This document shows, piece after piece, positions 1 through 10,006 of a DNA stretch of 61,476 nt. The first letter of the stretch is position 1. The number at the start of each line of letters is the position of its first letter. The notes beneath the pieces were generated by a model. That model was not told the origin of the DNA. It did not search any database and saw only the letters and a list, made by a program, of their open reading frames with translations. Made by a program: the position numbers and the translations under genes. This DNA comes from an uncultured Burkholderiales bacterium (GTDB lineage Bacteria; Pseudomonadota; Gammaproteobacteria; Burkholderiales; Burkholderiaceae_C): NCBI GenBank assembly GCA_903876885.1, contig CAIRBP010000055.1, positions 1 through 61,476 on the forward strand. Direction: 5' to 3'.

Positions 1-960
<960 letters not shown>

Positions 961-1021
961 TTCCAAAAACCCCTTATCGTCTCTTAAGGTAATTAGTCAA
1001 ACTCTTTACCTCAAGCGTCAT

Positions 1022-1058
1022 AAAAAAACCCGCAGGTCAAAAGCCTGCGGGTTTTTAT
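1022..1058 (+). terminator. Rho-independent terminator after groEL (probably bidirectional)
   Basis: A perfect GC-rich stem, ACCCGCAGG paired with CCTGCGGGT around a short loop, has an A-run on its left side and a T-run on its right. It follows groEL and faces the end of the minus-strand HAD gene, so it can terminate both. Confidence 0.9.
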
Positions 1059-1081
1059 TTGTCCCAATAAAGTGTAATCCG

Positions 1082-1714
1082 TTACAAAAACTGCTTAATT
1101 TTTTCTGCAAATAAAGACGGCGTTTGCAAATGAAGTCCCCGCCATCCAAGCACCTCAGCGGCTTGGATATTCAATAACTGATCGTCGATGAAAAGCGTTT
1201 CACGCGGATCAAGATCACACCGATCAGCCAAGAGTTTATAAATTTTAAGATCAGGCTTAGCGAGTTTGACATCAGCAGAGAAAATGCCTCCATCAAACCA
1301 GCCCAAAAAGTGATGCTTACGCTCAAGCACTCTTGCATAGGGTTCAGGCATATTAGACAGAAAAAAGAGTCGATAGGAGGGCTTTTCTTGTTTCCTGATT
1401 CGCAGCTCCTCCAAAATCTTAAGAGATGACGCAATAGGTGCTAAGTCTTCGCCAATTGGCTCTATCAACTTAGTTAACTGATCTACCTCAATACCCAGCC
1501 TCTTAGATGTACTCTCGATCACAGAGTCCATACTGCGCACGCCTTGATCAAACCCGTGCCAAGTGGGGTGGCCAAAGATATTTTTAGCCAACTCAGTCGC
1601 ATTATTGAAACCAAACCATTCACCCTCAAAGTGTTTCTCAACCCGCATGGCAGGATCCCACTCAAAGAGAACTGCACCAAAGTCAAAAACAAAGTTGCTT
1701 ATTTCTTTTTGCAT
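1082..1714 (-). CDS. HAD-superfamily hydrolase (HAD-IA, YihX-like phosphatase)
   Basis: A 210-residue phosphatase of the haloacid dehalogenase superfamily. Motif I is FDFGAVLFEWD with the nucleophile Asp11. The usual second Asp of DxD is a Gly, as in the YihX/epoxide-hydrolase-like HAD branch (DxGxV). Motif II is the Ser in FLSNMPE, motif III the Lys in KLAKPDLKIY, and motif IV the acidic pair Asp177-Asp178 in FIDDQ. A helical cap lies between motifs I and II. It starts 27 bp after the pgi stop on the same strand, so it is probably the last gene of a tal-pgi operon. In E. coli YihX acts on alpha-glucose-1-phosphate. A sugar-phosphate substrate fits the context, but that is inference. Confidence 0.85.
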   Translation of the reverse strand: MQKEISNFVFDFGAVLFEWDPAMRVEKHFEGEWFGFNNATELAKNIFGHPTWHGFDQGVRSMDSVIESTSKRLGIEVDQLTKLIEPIGEDLAPIASSLKILEELRIRKQEKPSYRLFFLSNMPEPYARVLERKHHFLGWFDGGIFSADVKLAKPDLKIYKLLADRCDLDPRETLFIDDQLLNIQAAEVLGWRGLHLQTPSLFAEKIKQFL

Positions 1715-1741
1715 AAATTGACCTCAGTCTCTGACATGGGT

Positions 1742-3328
1742 TTAATTTGACTTGAGGTCTAACTTTCCCATTAACCCCTTTGTTGAGGGATCAATGTTGA
1801 GGGGATGCAGCGCACCCAATTGACTCACAATATTTTGAGTGAGTTTCTTACCAAGCTCTACGCCGTATTGATCAAAGGAGTTGATACCCCATACTGCCCC
1901 AGCTACAAACGTGCGATGCTCAGACAGCGCTATTAAGGCGCCAAGCGTTCGAGGGGTCAAGCGATCAAGTACCGTAAACAAGCTTGGACGATTGCCGCAG
2001 AAATGACGCGCCATCTCCTCTTGTGAACTCGCCCCCTCTTTTGGTTCGCCCATCATGAAGGCCTGCGCCTGAGCGAGTGCATTAGCTAAAAGCAGTTCAT
2101 GATTTCTAACGTAAGAATGGCTCGGATTTTTAACAACCAAAAACTCAACTGGTATAACGTCCGTTCCCTGGTGTAACATTTGGAAATAAGCGTGTTGTCC
2201 GTTTGTTCCAGGCTCACCCCACAGTACGGGCGCAGTTTCGTAGGACAACCCGCGCCCAGTTTGATCAACTGACTTACCGTTACTCTCCATCTCTAGTTGC
2301 TGAAGGTAAGCGGGTAATCGGGCCAAGCCGCTGTGATAAGGCGCAATACTTCTGGACTGATACTGGAGGAAATTACGGTACCAAATATCCAACAACCCCA
2401 TCTTAAGGGGCAAATTTGAGCGAGCATCTGCAGTTTTAAAATGCTGATCCATTTCAAATGCGCCGGACAAAAATGCTTTAAACCCCGACTCGCCAATTGC
2501 AATCGCGATGGCTAGACCTATTGAAGACCACATCGAGTAACGACCACCCACCCAATCCCAAAATCCAAAAGTAGTCGTAATTCCAAATGCTTTTGCTAGC
2601 TCTGTGTTAGAGGTAAGACCTACGAAATGATTGTGTATATTTTGACCACCGCCGCTTAAAAACCAATCTTTTGCAAATCCAGCATTAGTCATAGTCTCAA
2701 GCGTTGAGAATGACTTAGAAGAAATCAAGAAAAGTGTGCTTTGTGGCCTCAGTGTCTTAAGCAATCGATCAATCTCGTGCGCATCGATGTTAGAGAGAAA
2801 ATGAAACCGCTTACTGGGTAGCACATACTCATCAAGTGCTTTTACAGCCATTTGAGGCCCAAGATCAGATCCGCCGATTCCAATATTAACGATATCGGTT
2901 ATATCTGGGTTCGCGCGGACTTGCTCTGCAAAATTTAAAAACTGGTCTAACGTCGCGAGCACCTCTTTGTGAGCCAAAGCTAAAGCAGGCGACACTAAAG
3001 ATTCTTTAGGTGTTCTAAGGAGCCAGTGCATGACTGCGCGACGCTCAGTTGTGTTGATCGCGTCCCCTTTGAACATTGCATCTCTTAAAGCAAAGACTTC
3101 GGTTTGTTCGGCCAACTCCAGCAAAGTCTCTTCAATTCTTTCATCCCACATGCATTTAGAAAAATCAACAAACACGTGCGGAGCCGAAGCACTGAAGTGC
3201 TCAAAACGTTTTTCATTTTTTAAAAACGCCTCGCGCAGATCAAACGTTTTACTCTCAACCCTGAGTTGACGCAAGTCCTTCCAGGCCTGGACTTGATCAC
3301 AACGCTTTGTCATAGTGTGCATATACAT
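1742..3328 (-). CDS. pgi: Glucose-6-phosphate isomerase
   Basis: Interconverts glucose-6-phosphate and fructose-6-phosphate in the cytoplasm. The protein is 528 residues from the chosen start, typical of the long bacterial/eukaryotic PGI type. Family signatures are clear: IGIGGSDLGPQMAV in the sugar-phosphate pocket, the GGRYSMWSSIGL stretch, the catalytic Glu in GEPGTNGQHAYFQ and the His in LHQGTDVIP. I chose the ATG at 3328 because it overlaps the tal stop as TAATG, which suggests translational coupling. ATGs at 3322 and 3313 are alternatives; MTKRCDQ at 3313 gives a more usual N-terminus but has no better ribosome site. It lies between tal and the HAD phosphatase in one operon. Confidence 0.95.
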   Translation of the reverse strand: MYMHTMTKRCDQVQAWKDLRQLRVESKTFDLREAFLKNEKRFEHFSASAPHVFVDFSKCMWDERIEETLLELAEQTEVFALRDAMFKGDAINTTERRAVMHWLLRTPKESLVSPALALAHKEVLATLDQFLNFAEQVRANPDITDIVNIGIGGSDLGPQMAVKALDEYVLPSKRFHFLSNIDAHEIDRLLKTLRPQSTLFLISSKSFSTLETMTNAGFAKDWFLSGGGQNIHNHFVGLTSNTELAKAFGITTTFGFWDWVGGRYSMWSSIGLAIAIAIGESGFKAFLSGAFEMDQHFKTADARSNLPLKMGLLDIWYRNFLQYQSRSIAPYHSGLARLPAYLQQLEMESNGKSVDQTGRGLSYETAPVLWGEPGTNGQHAYFQMLHQGTDVIPVEFLVVKNPSHSYVRNHELLLANALAQAQAFMMGEPKEGASSQEEMARHFCGNRPSLFTVLDRLTPRTLGALIALSEHRTFVAGAVWGINSFDQYGVELGKKLTQNIVSQLGALHPLNIDPSTKGLMGKLDLKSN

Positions 3329-4326
3329 TAAGCTTTTAAAAGAGCCTCTAATTTGGCCGTATCTGAACAAAATGCGCGTATCCCCTCGGCCAGTTTCTCG
3401 CTTGCCATTGGGTCCTCATTTAATGACAACCTAAATTCGGACTCTGATAGCCCTAGCGCCAAACCTTGCTCCGCAGTTTTCTTAATACCCATCAATTGGG
3501 TATCTAACGCTGTATTGCTTGATTTGATGTCGTTTGGAATTAGAGTCCTTACAAATGCGTTCCCACTTTGTTGTTGACTCAATTGCTGAAGTAATTCTGG
3601 ACTGATGGTTAATAGATCACACCCTGCTAAGGCTCTAATCTGTCCTAGGTTTCTAAAGCTAGCCCCCATCACCTCGGTCCTAACGTTATGAGCTTTGAAG
3701 AAACGGTAGATGGCTGTCACTGATTGCACCCCGGGATCATTTGAGCCACTCTTGCCACTTTCATCCCAGGAGGAGCCTGCTGATTTTTTATACCAGTCGT
3801 ATATGCGACCAACAAATGGTGATATCAGCTTGACATTTGCGTGTGCACAACTCAGCGCTTGCACAAAATTAAAGAGTAGCGTTAGATTAGTATGAATACC
3901 CTCATGCTCAAGTACCTTAGCGGCTTGAATGCCCTCCCACGTTGCAGCAATCTTAATTAAAAATCTCGAGCGTTCAATTCCCTCGCTCGAATACATGTCA
4001 GCAATTCTTTGCGCGCGAGCAACTGTCCCGGCAATATCAAAACTTAGTCTGGAGTCCACCTCGGTCGATACCCGCCCAGGAATCAAGGAAAGAATCTCAC
4101 AACCCAGCCTTACCAGCAAGCGGTCTAAGGTCTCATCTATAGGTCTGCTCGCGTAACGAGTGCAAATGTCTTTGACCATCTGCGCGCTCTCAGGCTTTTG
4201 CGCAGCTTTTAGGACGAGGGATGGGTTTGTTGTAGCGTCTGCGGGTTTAAACTGATCGACCTGACTCAAGTCCCCAGTATCTGCGACAACTACAGTCCAT
4301 TGTTTTAAAGTATCAAGATCGCTCAT
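3328..4326 (-). CDS. tal: Transaldolase (TalB type)
   Basis: Transfers a dihydroxyacetone unit between pentose phosphate and glycolytic sugar phosphates through a Schiff base. The protein is 332 residues, the length of TalB-type enzymes. It begins [19 protein letters not shown], has the substrate-binding [12 protein letters not shown] segment, and carries the catalytic lysine in [12 protein letters not shown] followed by HTNLTLLF. The open frame extends to a TTG at 4332, but the ATG at 4326 matches the family N-terminus. The gene leads the tal-pgi-HAD operon and is divergent from zwf, which puts three oxidative/non-oxidative pentose phosphate steps together. Confidence 0.96.
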   Translation of the reverse strand: MSDLDTLKQWTVVVADTGDLSQVDQFKPADATTNPSLVLKAAQKPESAQMVKDICTRYASRPIDETLDRLLVRLGCEILSLIPGRVSTEVDSRLSFDIAGTVARAQRIADMYSSEGIERSRFLIKIAATWEGIQAAKVLEHEGIHTNLTLLFNFVQALSCAHANVKLISPFVGRIYDWYKKSAGSSWDESGKSGSNDPGVQSVTAIYRFFKAHNVRTEVMGASFRNLGQIRALAGCDLLTISPELLQQLSQQQSGNAFVRTLIPNDIKSSNTALDTQLMGIKKTAEQGLALGLSESEFRLSLNEDPMASEKLAEGIRAFCSDTAKLEALLKA

Positions 4327-4332
4327 AATCAA

Positions 4333-4722
4333 TATTATGACAAGACTAAGCTCTTAGTTGCTTAAATTAGCCAATAGAAACAACTAAAAAGAGCTTTATG
4401 AGTCACAAAATCGTCTTAATTCGCTCCGCTAGAGATGATTCAACTTACTCGTAATCCGGCTTGCAGGCTACAGGATCAGCTAGACACAGGTTCAACAAGT
4501 TGTCGCGGCTCCTACTCCCCTCGCTCAAATCACAGTAAAAATTGTAAATACCTTTTCTTTTTACCAGTCCAGATACAGGCGTACACTGAGAAAGAGCGAC
4601 TTTTAGCAAATCTGCAGAGGTAACGACACTCTCGGATATCATTTTTCAAAGCGAATCATTGAGTGATTAAAATCCTAACCAATGCTAACTATGAGTTTTA
4701 AAAAAACCTGGAGACACCTCAA
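4333..4722. promoter_or_regulatory. Divergent tal / zwf intergenic region (390 bp)
   Basis: No convincing gene lies in this long gap between divergent operons, so both promoters must be here. Near the tal side an imperfect inverted repeat (AAGCTCTTAGTTG at 4348-4360 against CAACTAAAAAGAGCTT at 4381-4396) could form a hairpin in the tal leader or be an operator. Short open frames on both strands at 4435-4642 have no recognisable product. I did not find a convincing tRNA, riboswitch or sRNA consensus. Confidence 0.45.
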
Positions 4723-6219
4723 ATGAGCTTTCAACTTGTGCTCTTTGGTGGGACTGGGGACCTTGCATGGCGCAAAATCTTACCTGCGCTGTTCCAAGCC
4801 TACAGGCATCAAACGCTTCCCAAGGATGGACGCATCATTGGGGTTGCCCGAGACAAAATGAGTGATGCTGATTTTCGTTCTCTAATTGGTGAGCGACTTC
4901 AAAATGTTGAAGGAGAAAAACGTCCCCAGTCCGCTGAGTTTGCTGAGTTTGCCAAGCAACTCTTTTATCAACACTGCGATTTAAACGAGTCTAGTGACTA
5001 CGAGGCGCTCAGGCTAAAACTAAGTGAACATCCCGCACAACTGTGTGTGATGTATTTAGCGACTGCCCCTCACCTTTTTACAACGATCTGCGAACATTTA
5101 GCTGCTTCAGGCCTAAACACCGAGAGTACTCGCATTGTTTTAGAAAAACCGCTGGGCCAAAACTTAAAATCTAATCGAGAAATTAACGCAACCGTTAGAA
5201 ATTTCTTTTCCGAAAGACAGATTTTTCGTATTGATCATTACCTTGGCAAACCCTCAGTACAAAATCTCTTTGCCCTAAGATTCGGTAACTCCCTGTTCGA
5301 GCCTTTATGGAGAAGGGATACGATCTCCAGCATTCAGATCACGCTCTCAGAGCAAATTGGAATCGGTACACGCGGCCCGTTTTACGAACAAACTGGTGCC
5401 CTTAGGGATATGATTCAAAATCACGCACTACAGTTGCTTTGTGCGATTGCTATGGAGCCCCCGATAAACGCTCACGCAGATGCTATTCGAGACGAAAAAC
5501 TCAAGGTACTGCGCTCCTTAAAGCCTTGGACGCCTCAGTCGCTTAGAGCTGATATCGTAAGGGGTCAATACAGCGCGGGACTTGTTGCAGGCGCTCCTGT
5601 CAAAGCTTACTCTGAAGAGGCCGGTGTTGCGCCCAACAGTAAAACAGAAACGTTTGTTGCACTAAAAACTGAGGTCAATAACTGGCGATGGGCAGGAGTT
5701 CCGTTTTACCTGAGAACGGGTAAACGTATGGCCGAACAAGACGCTCGAATCGTCATCAACTTTCGACCCACCCCACACCCCATCTTTCAAACCCCAACGG
5801 GAAGCGCGAATCAACTGGTTATTCACCTTCAGCCCAAGGACGGTATGGCGTTGCATCTTTTTGCTCAAGGCCAAGCTGTCACGTCCTTCACAACTGCACC
5901 GTCTTCAACTAACAAAACAGGCCCCGGCCCGATTGGTCCCCTTTTATCCCCCGTTCAACTTGATTTAGACTTTGACAAGCGCTTTGGTACAGACCGGGTT
6001 GGCGCCTACGAGCGTTTGCTCCTAGATGCAATTGGAGGAAGGCTTAATCTGTTTGTGAGAAGCGATGAACAAGAAGCCGCATGGTCTTGGGTTGAGCCGA
6101 TTTTGCAGGACTGGGAAAACGAAGATTCACCCCTTTACGCTTACCCAAGTGGAACATGGGGGCCGAGCCAGTCAAAAGTGATGATTGCAAACTCTGGCCA
6201 TCACTGGGACGAGGACTAA
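4723..6219 (+). CDS. zwf: Glucose-6-phosphate 1-dehydrogenase
   Basis: First step of the oxidative pentose phosphate and Entner-Doudoroff routes: glucose-6-phosphate plus NAD(P)+ to 6-phosphogluconolactone. The 498-residue product has the Rossmann fingerprint GGTGDLAW at residues 9-16, EKPLG at 141-145, and the active-site signature RIDHYLGK at 169-176, with the catalytic His in that region. The C-terminal beta+alpha domain is complete. The start has a plausible Shine-Dalgarno (CTGGAGACACC upstream). Neither pgl, gnd nor edd is adjacent, so the following steps must be encoded elsewhere. The glucose-6-phosphate isomerase gene in the divergent operon supplies or removes the same substrate. Confidence 0.97.
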   Translation: MSFQLVLFGGTGDLAWRKILPALFQAYRHQTLPKDGRIIGVARDKMSDADFRSLIGERLQNVEGEKRPQSAEFAEFAKQLFYQHCDLNESSDYEALRLKLSEHPAQLCVMYLATAPHLFTTICEHLAASGLNTESTRIVLEKPLGQNLKSNREINATVRNFFSERQIFRIDHYLGKPSVQNLFALRFGNSLFEPLWRRDTISSIQITLSEQIGIGTRGPFYEQTGALRDMIQNHALQLLCAIAMEPPINAHADAIRDEKLKVLRSLKPWTPQSLRADIVRGQYSAGLVAGAPVKAYSEEAGVAPNSKTETFVALKTEVNNWRWAGVPFYLRTGKRMAEQDARIVINFRPTPHPIFQTPTGSANQLVIHLQPKDGMALHLFAQGQAVTSFTTAPSSTNKTGPGPIGPLLSPVQLDLDFDKRFGTDRVGAYERLLLDAIGGRLNLFVRSDEQEAAWSWVEPILQDWENEDSPLYAYPSGTWGPSQSKVMIANSGHHWDED

Positions 6220-6260
6220 AGCACAATTGAGATTAATTGATTAAACAAAAGAAGTAAGAC

Positions 6261-7181
6261 ATGCAAACACAGAAAGTATTGATACTCGGCGGCTCTGGTT
6301 TTGTCGGCAGACACGTCTGCGAACGGCTTAATCAACTGGGAATAAAGATGACAGTATTAACACGCCGAGGACCAGCAAAATCAGTTAAATACCTGCCCTA
6401 TGTAGATGTAGTGCAAGGAAACCCCCATGATCCAAAGGTGCTTAAACAAGCCCTTAAAGGCCATACCGCGGTCATTAATTTAGTTGCAGTTCTTCACGGC
6501 AGCGAAAATGACTTTGAGAGAGTCCATGAACGCTTGCCGTCCTCTTTAGCAAATATATGCGCGGAATTAAGCATTAAACGCCTCATTCATATTAGCGCGT
6601 TGGGGGCAGATCAAAGCGCTCCTTCTATGTATTTAAGGAGTAAAGCAAGGGGCGAGCAAACCCTCCACAGTATTGCCAAGACCAAAGGACTTGATATCAC
6701 CCTACTCAGACCTAGTGTGATATTCGGAGAGGATGATGAGTTCATCAATCTTTTCGCAAAACTACAGAAACATTTTCCCTTCGTACCCCTCGCCGGTGCT
6801 GATGCGAAATTTCAACCCGTATGGGTGGTGGACGTTGCTCACGCCATAGCTCAGTGCTTACTCAATCCTCATACAACCAATCAAACCTTTGAGCTAGGCG
6901 GAACAGGTATTTTCAGTCTGCGAGAACTCGTCAAATTCGCAGGCATCTGGAGTAATCACCGTAGACCCATTTTTGGACTGCCTCCGTTTACGGCTTACTT
7001 GCAGGCTCTTGTCATGGAGCATCTCCCCGGCCCCACACTCATGAGCAGAGACAACTTACTGTCCATGCGGGTTGATAATGTGCTCAGCGGTAAGCTGCCT
7101 GGCTTATCAGCACTCGACGTTAAAGAGCCTCAGTCCATATTCGGTGTATTCGGTGTTAACGAATCAGATATGCAGGCTTAG
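6261..7181 (+). CDS. NDUFA9-like atypical SDR, NAD(P)-binding protein
   Basis: A 306-residue atypical short-chain dehydrogenase of the complex I NDUFA9 subunit-like group. The N-terminal nucleotide-binding motif is GGSGFVG at residues 10-16. The NLVAVLHG segment matches the family, and a YLRSK stretch stands at the YxxxK position after HISALGAD. Proteins of this group in Betaproteobacteria are usually annotated as NAD-dependent epimerase/dehydratase or nucleoside-diphosphate-sugar epimerase, and their substrate is unknown. It sits 41 bp after zwf and 24 bp before cca on the same strand, so it may be co-transcribed with both. Confidence 0.85.
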   Translation: MQTQKVLILGGSGFVGRHVCERLNQLGIKMTVLTRRGPAKSVKYLPYVDVVQGNPHDPKVLKQALKGHTAVINLVAVLHGSENDFERVHERLPSSLANICAELSIKRLIHISALGADQSAPSMYLRSKARGEQTLHSIAKTKGLDITLLRPSVIFGEDDEFINLFAKLQKHFPFVPLAGADAKFQPVWVVDVAHAIAQCLLNPHTTNQTFELGGTGIFSLRELVKFAGIWSNHRRPIFGLPPFTAYLQALVMEHLPGPTLMSRDNLLSMRVDNVLSGKLPGLSALDVKEPQSIFGVFGVNESDMQA

Positions 7182-7205
7182 CATGCCAGTTTTCAGAAAA
7201 TCCAT

Positions 7206-8399
7206 ATGAAGATTTATCTAGTTGGCGGGGCAGTTAGAGATGAGCTAATGGGTGTTAGTGGCTCAGACAGGGACTGGGTGGTGGTTGGCGCTACGCCTGA
7301 AGACCTAATATTTGAGGGTTACACACCGGTTGGGAAAGACTTTCCAGTATTTTTACACCCGCAAACTGGCGAGGAATACGCACTCGCAAGAACTGAGCGT
7401 AAAACTGCGCCTGGCTATCACGGTTTCGTATTTCACGCCGACCCCAGTATCACTTTAGAGGAGGACCTTGCTAGGAGAGACCTCACCATTAACGCCATCG
7501 CAAAAGACATGGAAGGACAACTAATCGACCCTTTTAAGGGTGTCGATGATATCAAGAACCGCATCTTCAGACACGTGTCTCCCGCGTTCAAGGAAGATCC
7601 GGTTAGGATACTAAGGTTAGCGAGATTTGCTGCTCGTTACCCCGAGTTCACAACCGCAAGCGAGACACAAGCTCTTTTAAAGCAAATGTGCGAGGACGGC
7701 GAAGTTGATGCCTTGGTCAGTGAGCGTATTTGGCAAGAAATCTCTAAAGGTCTAATGTCAAATAGTCCTTATAAAATGTTAGAAGTTTTGCTCGAGTGTG
7801 GCGCTTTGGAAAAACTCTTTCCTGATCTGTGTCAAGTTGAGCTCAGTCCAGCCCAACTTCTTGATATTAAAAAAGCGTTAGAGTGGTCTTCAAGGCTTCA
7901 GGCACCACTACCCATACGGTTCGCAGTCCTGGATTTCTTATTACCTGTAGCCGATCAACTAAAAGCGCCTAAGGATTGCACTGAACTTGCAGATCTACTA
8001 AAAGCAAATTTCGAACGTATTTCAATTTGTACAACATTTAGTGCAAAAGAGATACTTGAATTACTTCAATCTTGTGATGCATTCAGGCGACCCGAGCGCT
8101 TTGATCAGCTACTGATTGCTAGCGAATGCGTTAGCACAATAGATAAGCAAAAGCCTGAATCCACAATTCATATCTCTAATACTTTAAATAATTTACCAGA
8201 TCCGTATCCTCAAAAAATACATTTAATGAAAATGCTTAAATCAGCATTAAGTATTGATCACAAAGTGATTGCTTCTGAGGCCATAAATAATGGACTTGTT
8301 GCAGCTGAAATCGGGAAAGCAATTGAAGACGCTCGTCTTAACGTTTTAATTGAAACGATAGTCCAGCTTAAAACACCTCAAAACACCCAAGAAACCTGA
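7206..8399 (+). CDS. cca: CCA-adding tRNA nucleotidyltransferase, HD domain apparently degenerate
   Basis: Adds or repairs the 3' CCA of tRNAs using CTP and ATP. The catalytic head is intact: GGAVRD at residues 7-12, the metal-binding Asp21-x-Asp23 in GSDRDWV, the ARTE region, RRDLTINAIA, and the EDPVRILRLARFAARY neck motif. The 397-residue length is close to E. coli Cca (412), which has an HD phosphohydrolase domain. In the corresponding part here I cannot find the expected His and His-Asp residues (no IDTGIHT-like or CHDLGKG-like motif). The segment instead reads LDIKKALEWSS...PIRFAVLDFLLP. Nucleotidyltransferase function is well supported; phosphatase/phosphodiesterase activity is probably lost. 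Confidence 0.92.
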   Translation: MKIYLVGGAVRDELMGVSGSDRDWVVVGATPEDLIFEGYTPVGKDFPVFLHPQTGEEYALARTERKTAPGYHGFVFHADPSITLEEDLARRDLTINAIAKDMEGQLIDPFKGVDDIKNRIFRHVSPAFKEDPVRILRLARFAARYPEFTTASETQALLKQMCEDGEVDALVSERIWQEISKGLMSNSPYKMLEVLLECGALEKLFPDLCQVELSPAQLLDIKKALEWSSRLQAPLPIRFAVLDFLLPVADQLKAPKDCTELADLLKANFERISICTTFSAKEILELLQSCDAFRRPERFDQLLIASECVSTIDKQKPESTIHISNTLNNLPDPYPQKIHLMKMLKSALSIDHKVIASEAINNGLVAAEIGKAIEDARLNVLIETIVQLKTPQNTQET

Positions 8400-8451
8400 A
8401 CTATATTCGGCTCTAGCTATAGGCGAATTCAACTACAGCCTCTAAAAATAA

Positions 8452-9219
8452 TTAGTTTTCTAATATGAATTGAACGGCACCCTCTATTAACAATTGTTCT
8501 GTCTGATTAAAACCGTGATACGAAAGCGATTCGCATTCACTACCGATACTAATTCCTCCATCTATCAATAATAATTTAGAGGTTAAATTAGGGGATCTTT
8601 TGTTAATGATATTTTTTGAATTCTCAGGCAAACTGCCAAGACAAGAATCTAAATTATGGTGTATTGCAATTAAAGGTAATTTAACTTTATCTTCAATAAA
8701 TGCAGAGCGAACAGTACCAGCAATAATTGCTCCGTATAGTTTGCTCTGAATTTCTGCACGTTTATTTAGCAAGTTAAATACCGTTGAAGTTCCCATGCTA
8801 TGACCAAAAATCCATATGGGGACATCATACCGATCGCTAAAGTATTCGATTACTTCTTGCGTCCTTTGCAAATGATCAGAGAAACCTCGTATATCGCCTC
8901 TTCTCAAATCGCCTAAGTCATAAGGCGTATCCACTAAGACTGCCGCTATATTGTGCTGAATCCACAAGTCCTTTGAACGAACAAAGGTATGCCGACTTGG
9001 TGTGTACCCGCTCTCGTCCAGTCTTAACATACCCCCTCCTCCGGGGTAGAGCAGAACCAATGCCTTGGGTTGCGTTGGGCTCAATAAAAATGTTCTTGTT
9101 GCAACTCCATCAGCGTGAGGAATATCAATTACCTCAGCTCTTGAGGAGAAGCTTTGAAGAGCGATTACAAGAGCAAAAAATAAATATTTTTTTATAAACA
9201 CCAATTTATTAATTACCAA
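8452..9219 (-). CDS. Exported alpha/beta hydrolase, last gene of the CHAT operon
   Basis: A 255-residue protein with a signal peptide (basic VFIKKY, then a hydrophobic stretch, cleavage near SSRA/EVID) and an alpha/beta-hydrolase fold. It has an oxyanion-type YPGGGGM strand, a nucleophile elbow GHSMGTS with Ser141, and a likely catalytic His235 in SYHGFN. It probably acts in the periplasm as an esterase, lipase or peptidase; the substrate is unknown. No ATG is available at the 5' end: the frame opens at a TTG (9219), with a GTG at 9201 as an alternative. The TTG start overlaps the zinc-ribbon gene by 11 bp. The overlap makes joint expression with the CHAT operon likely. Confidence 0.75.
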   Translation of the reverse strand: MVINKLVFIKKYLFFALVIALQSFSSRAEVIDIPHADGVATRTFLLSPTQPKALVLLYPGGGGMLRLDESGYTPSRHTFVRSKDLWIQHNIAAVLVDTPYDLGDLRRGDIRGFSDHLQRTQEVIEYFSDRYDVPIWIFGHSMGTSTVFNLLNKRAEIQSKLYGAIIAGTVRSAFIEDKVKLPLIAIHHNLDSCLGSLPENSKNIINKRSPNLTSKLLLIDGGISIGSECESLSYHGFNQTEQLLIEGAVQFILEN

Positions 9220-10006
9220 CTAGACCTTTAAGCCCTGTAAAAATGGAAAGCGCAGTAGTGCCCAACGCAACAATTGTTGCCCCGTACTCTTGCAAAGTTT
9301 TCATTATTGAATGAATGCTACTCGGACTGAGCCTTCCCTCACCCAAACCCGTTACTACGGCATTAAGGTAGGGGTTCTCCGCAGCTGCAACTGAGCGTCG
9401 GTGTCTTTGCTTAAAGGCAAAGGCAACTCCACCGAGCAGCATACCAGTCATAAAGCTAAACGTAATGCTTGCAGAGTACTCAAATACCTCCCGCCATTCA
9501 AAAAGGTTCTGTGGCATTACCGGCGTGTGATCTACTAAACTAGTAATCCAACTCATCCCTATCACTGCAGAAATCGCTAAAAATGCAACTCCAACAAACC
9601 AAGGTAATAATTTGTTTTTATGGTTCTTAAATAGTCTGTAAGCAAATGGCAGAGGAAGCACTATAGAAATAATTCGCAGATATAGCATTTTGGTGTCATA
9701 AACCACTGTCACCAACCAATGCGCTAATAAGAGCAGCAGCAAAGGCAAAACTAAATAAATCAATATGTCAGCTAACCATTGATGCCAAGCCTTAGCACTT
9801 ACTTTGTTTTGCTCATACTCATCAAGCATATTCTCGAGCTCAAAAATTCTTTGCTCATAGGCTAATTGATTGGGTATTTCAGCTATCTGCTTTTCATAAT
9901 CTGCGATCTTTGTCATCATTGATTTCAACAGATACAAATCGCGAGTACAGGTTTTACAAACAGCAGCTTCCTCAGCCACTTCGCAGAGACAGTAAGGGCA
10001 ATTCAT
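9209..10006 (-). CDS. Zinc-ribbon, coiled-coil, multi-pass membrane protein (unknown function)
   Basis: I do not recognise a named family. The 265-residue protein begins with a compact zinc ribbon (Cys3, Cys6, Cys17, Cys20; an extra Cys8). A charged helical stretch at about 25-70 is likely a coiled coil. It is followed by predicted membrane segments at about 79-102, 107-124, 134-155 and 177-198. A short loop ending in a basic RHRR leads to a C-terminal helix pair, with hydrophobic residues 242-262. The ribbon is probably cytoplasmic. The start codon overlaps the stop of the upstream small secreted protein as TAATG. Position between two exported proteins suggests a membrane anchor or signal coupler for the CHAT operon, which is inference. 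Confidence 0.7.
   Translation of the reverse strand: MNCPYCLCEVAEEAAVCKTCTRDLYLLKSMMTKIADYEKQIAEIPNQLAYEQRIFELENMLDEYEQNKVSAKAWHQWLADILIYLVLPLLLLLLAHWLVTVVYDTKMLYLRIISIVLPLPFAYRLFKNHKNKLLPWFVGVAFLAISAVIGMSWITSLVDHTPVMPQNLFEWREVFEYSASITFSFMTGMLLGGVAFAFKQRHRRSVAAAENPYLNAVVTGLGEGRLSPSSIHSIMKTLQEYGATIVALGTTALSIFTGLKGLVGN

Noticed and set aside
4445-4642. 65-residue minus-strand open frame in the tal-zwf gap
   Set aside because: No ribosome site, no recognisable motif, overlaps another open frame on the opposite strand; not supported as a gene.
8400-8451. Terminator between cca and the exported hydrolase
   Set aside because: Only an imperfect 7 of 8 bp repeat (GGCTCTAG / CTACAGCC) without a T-run; not listed as a feature.
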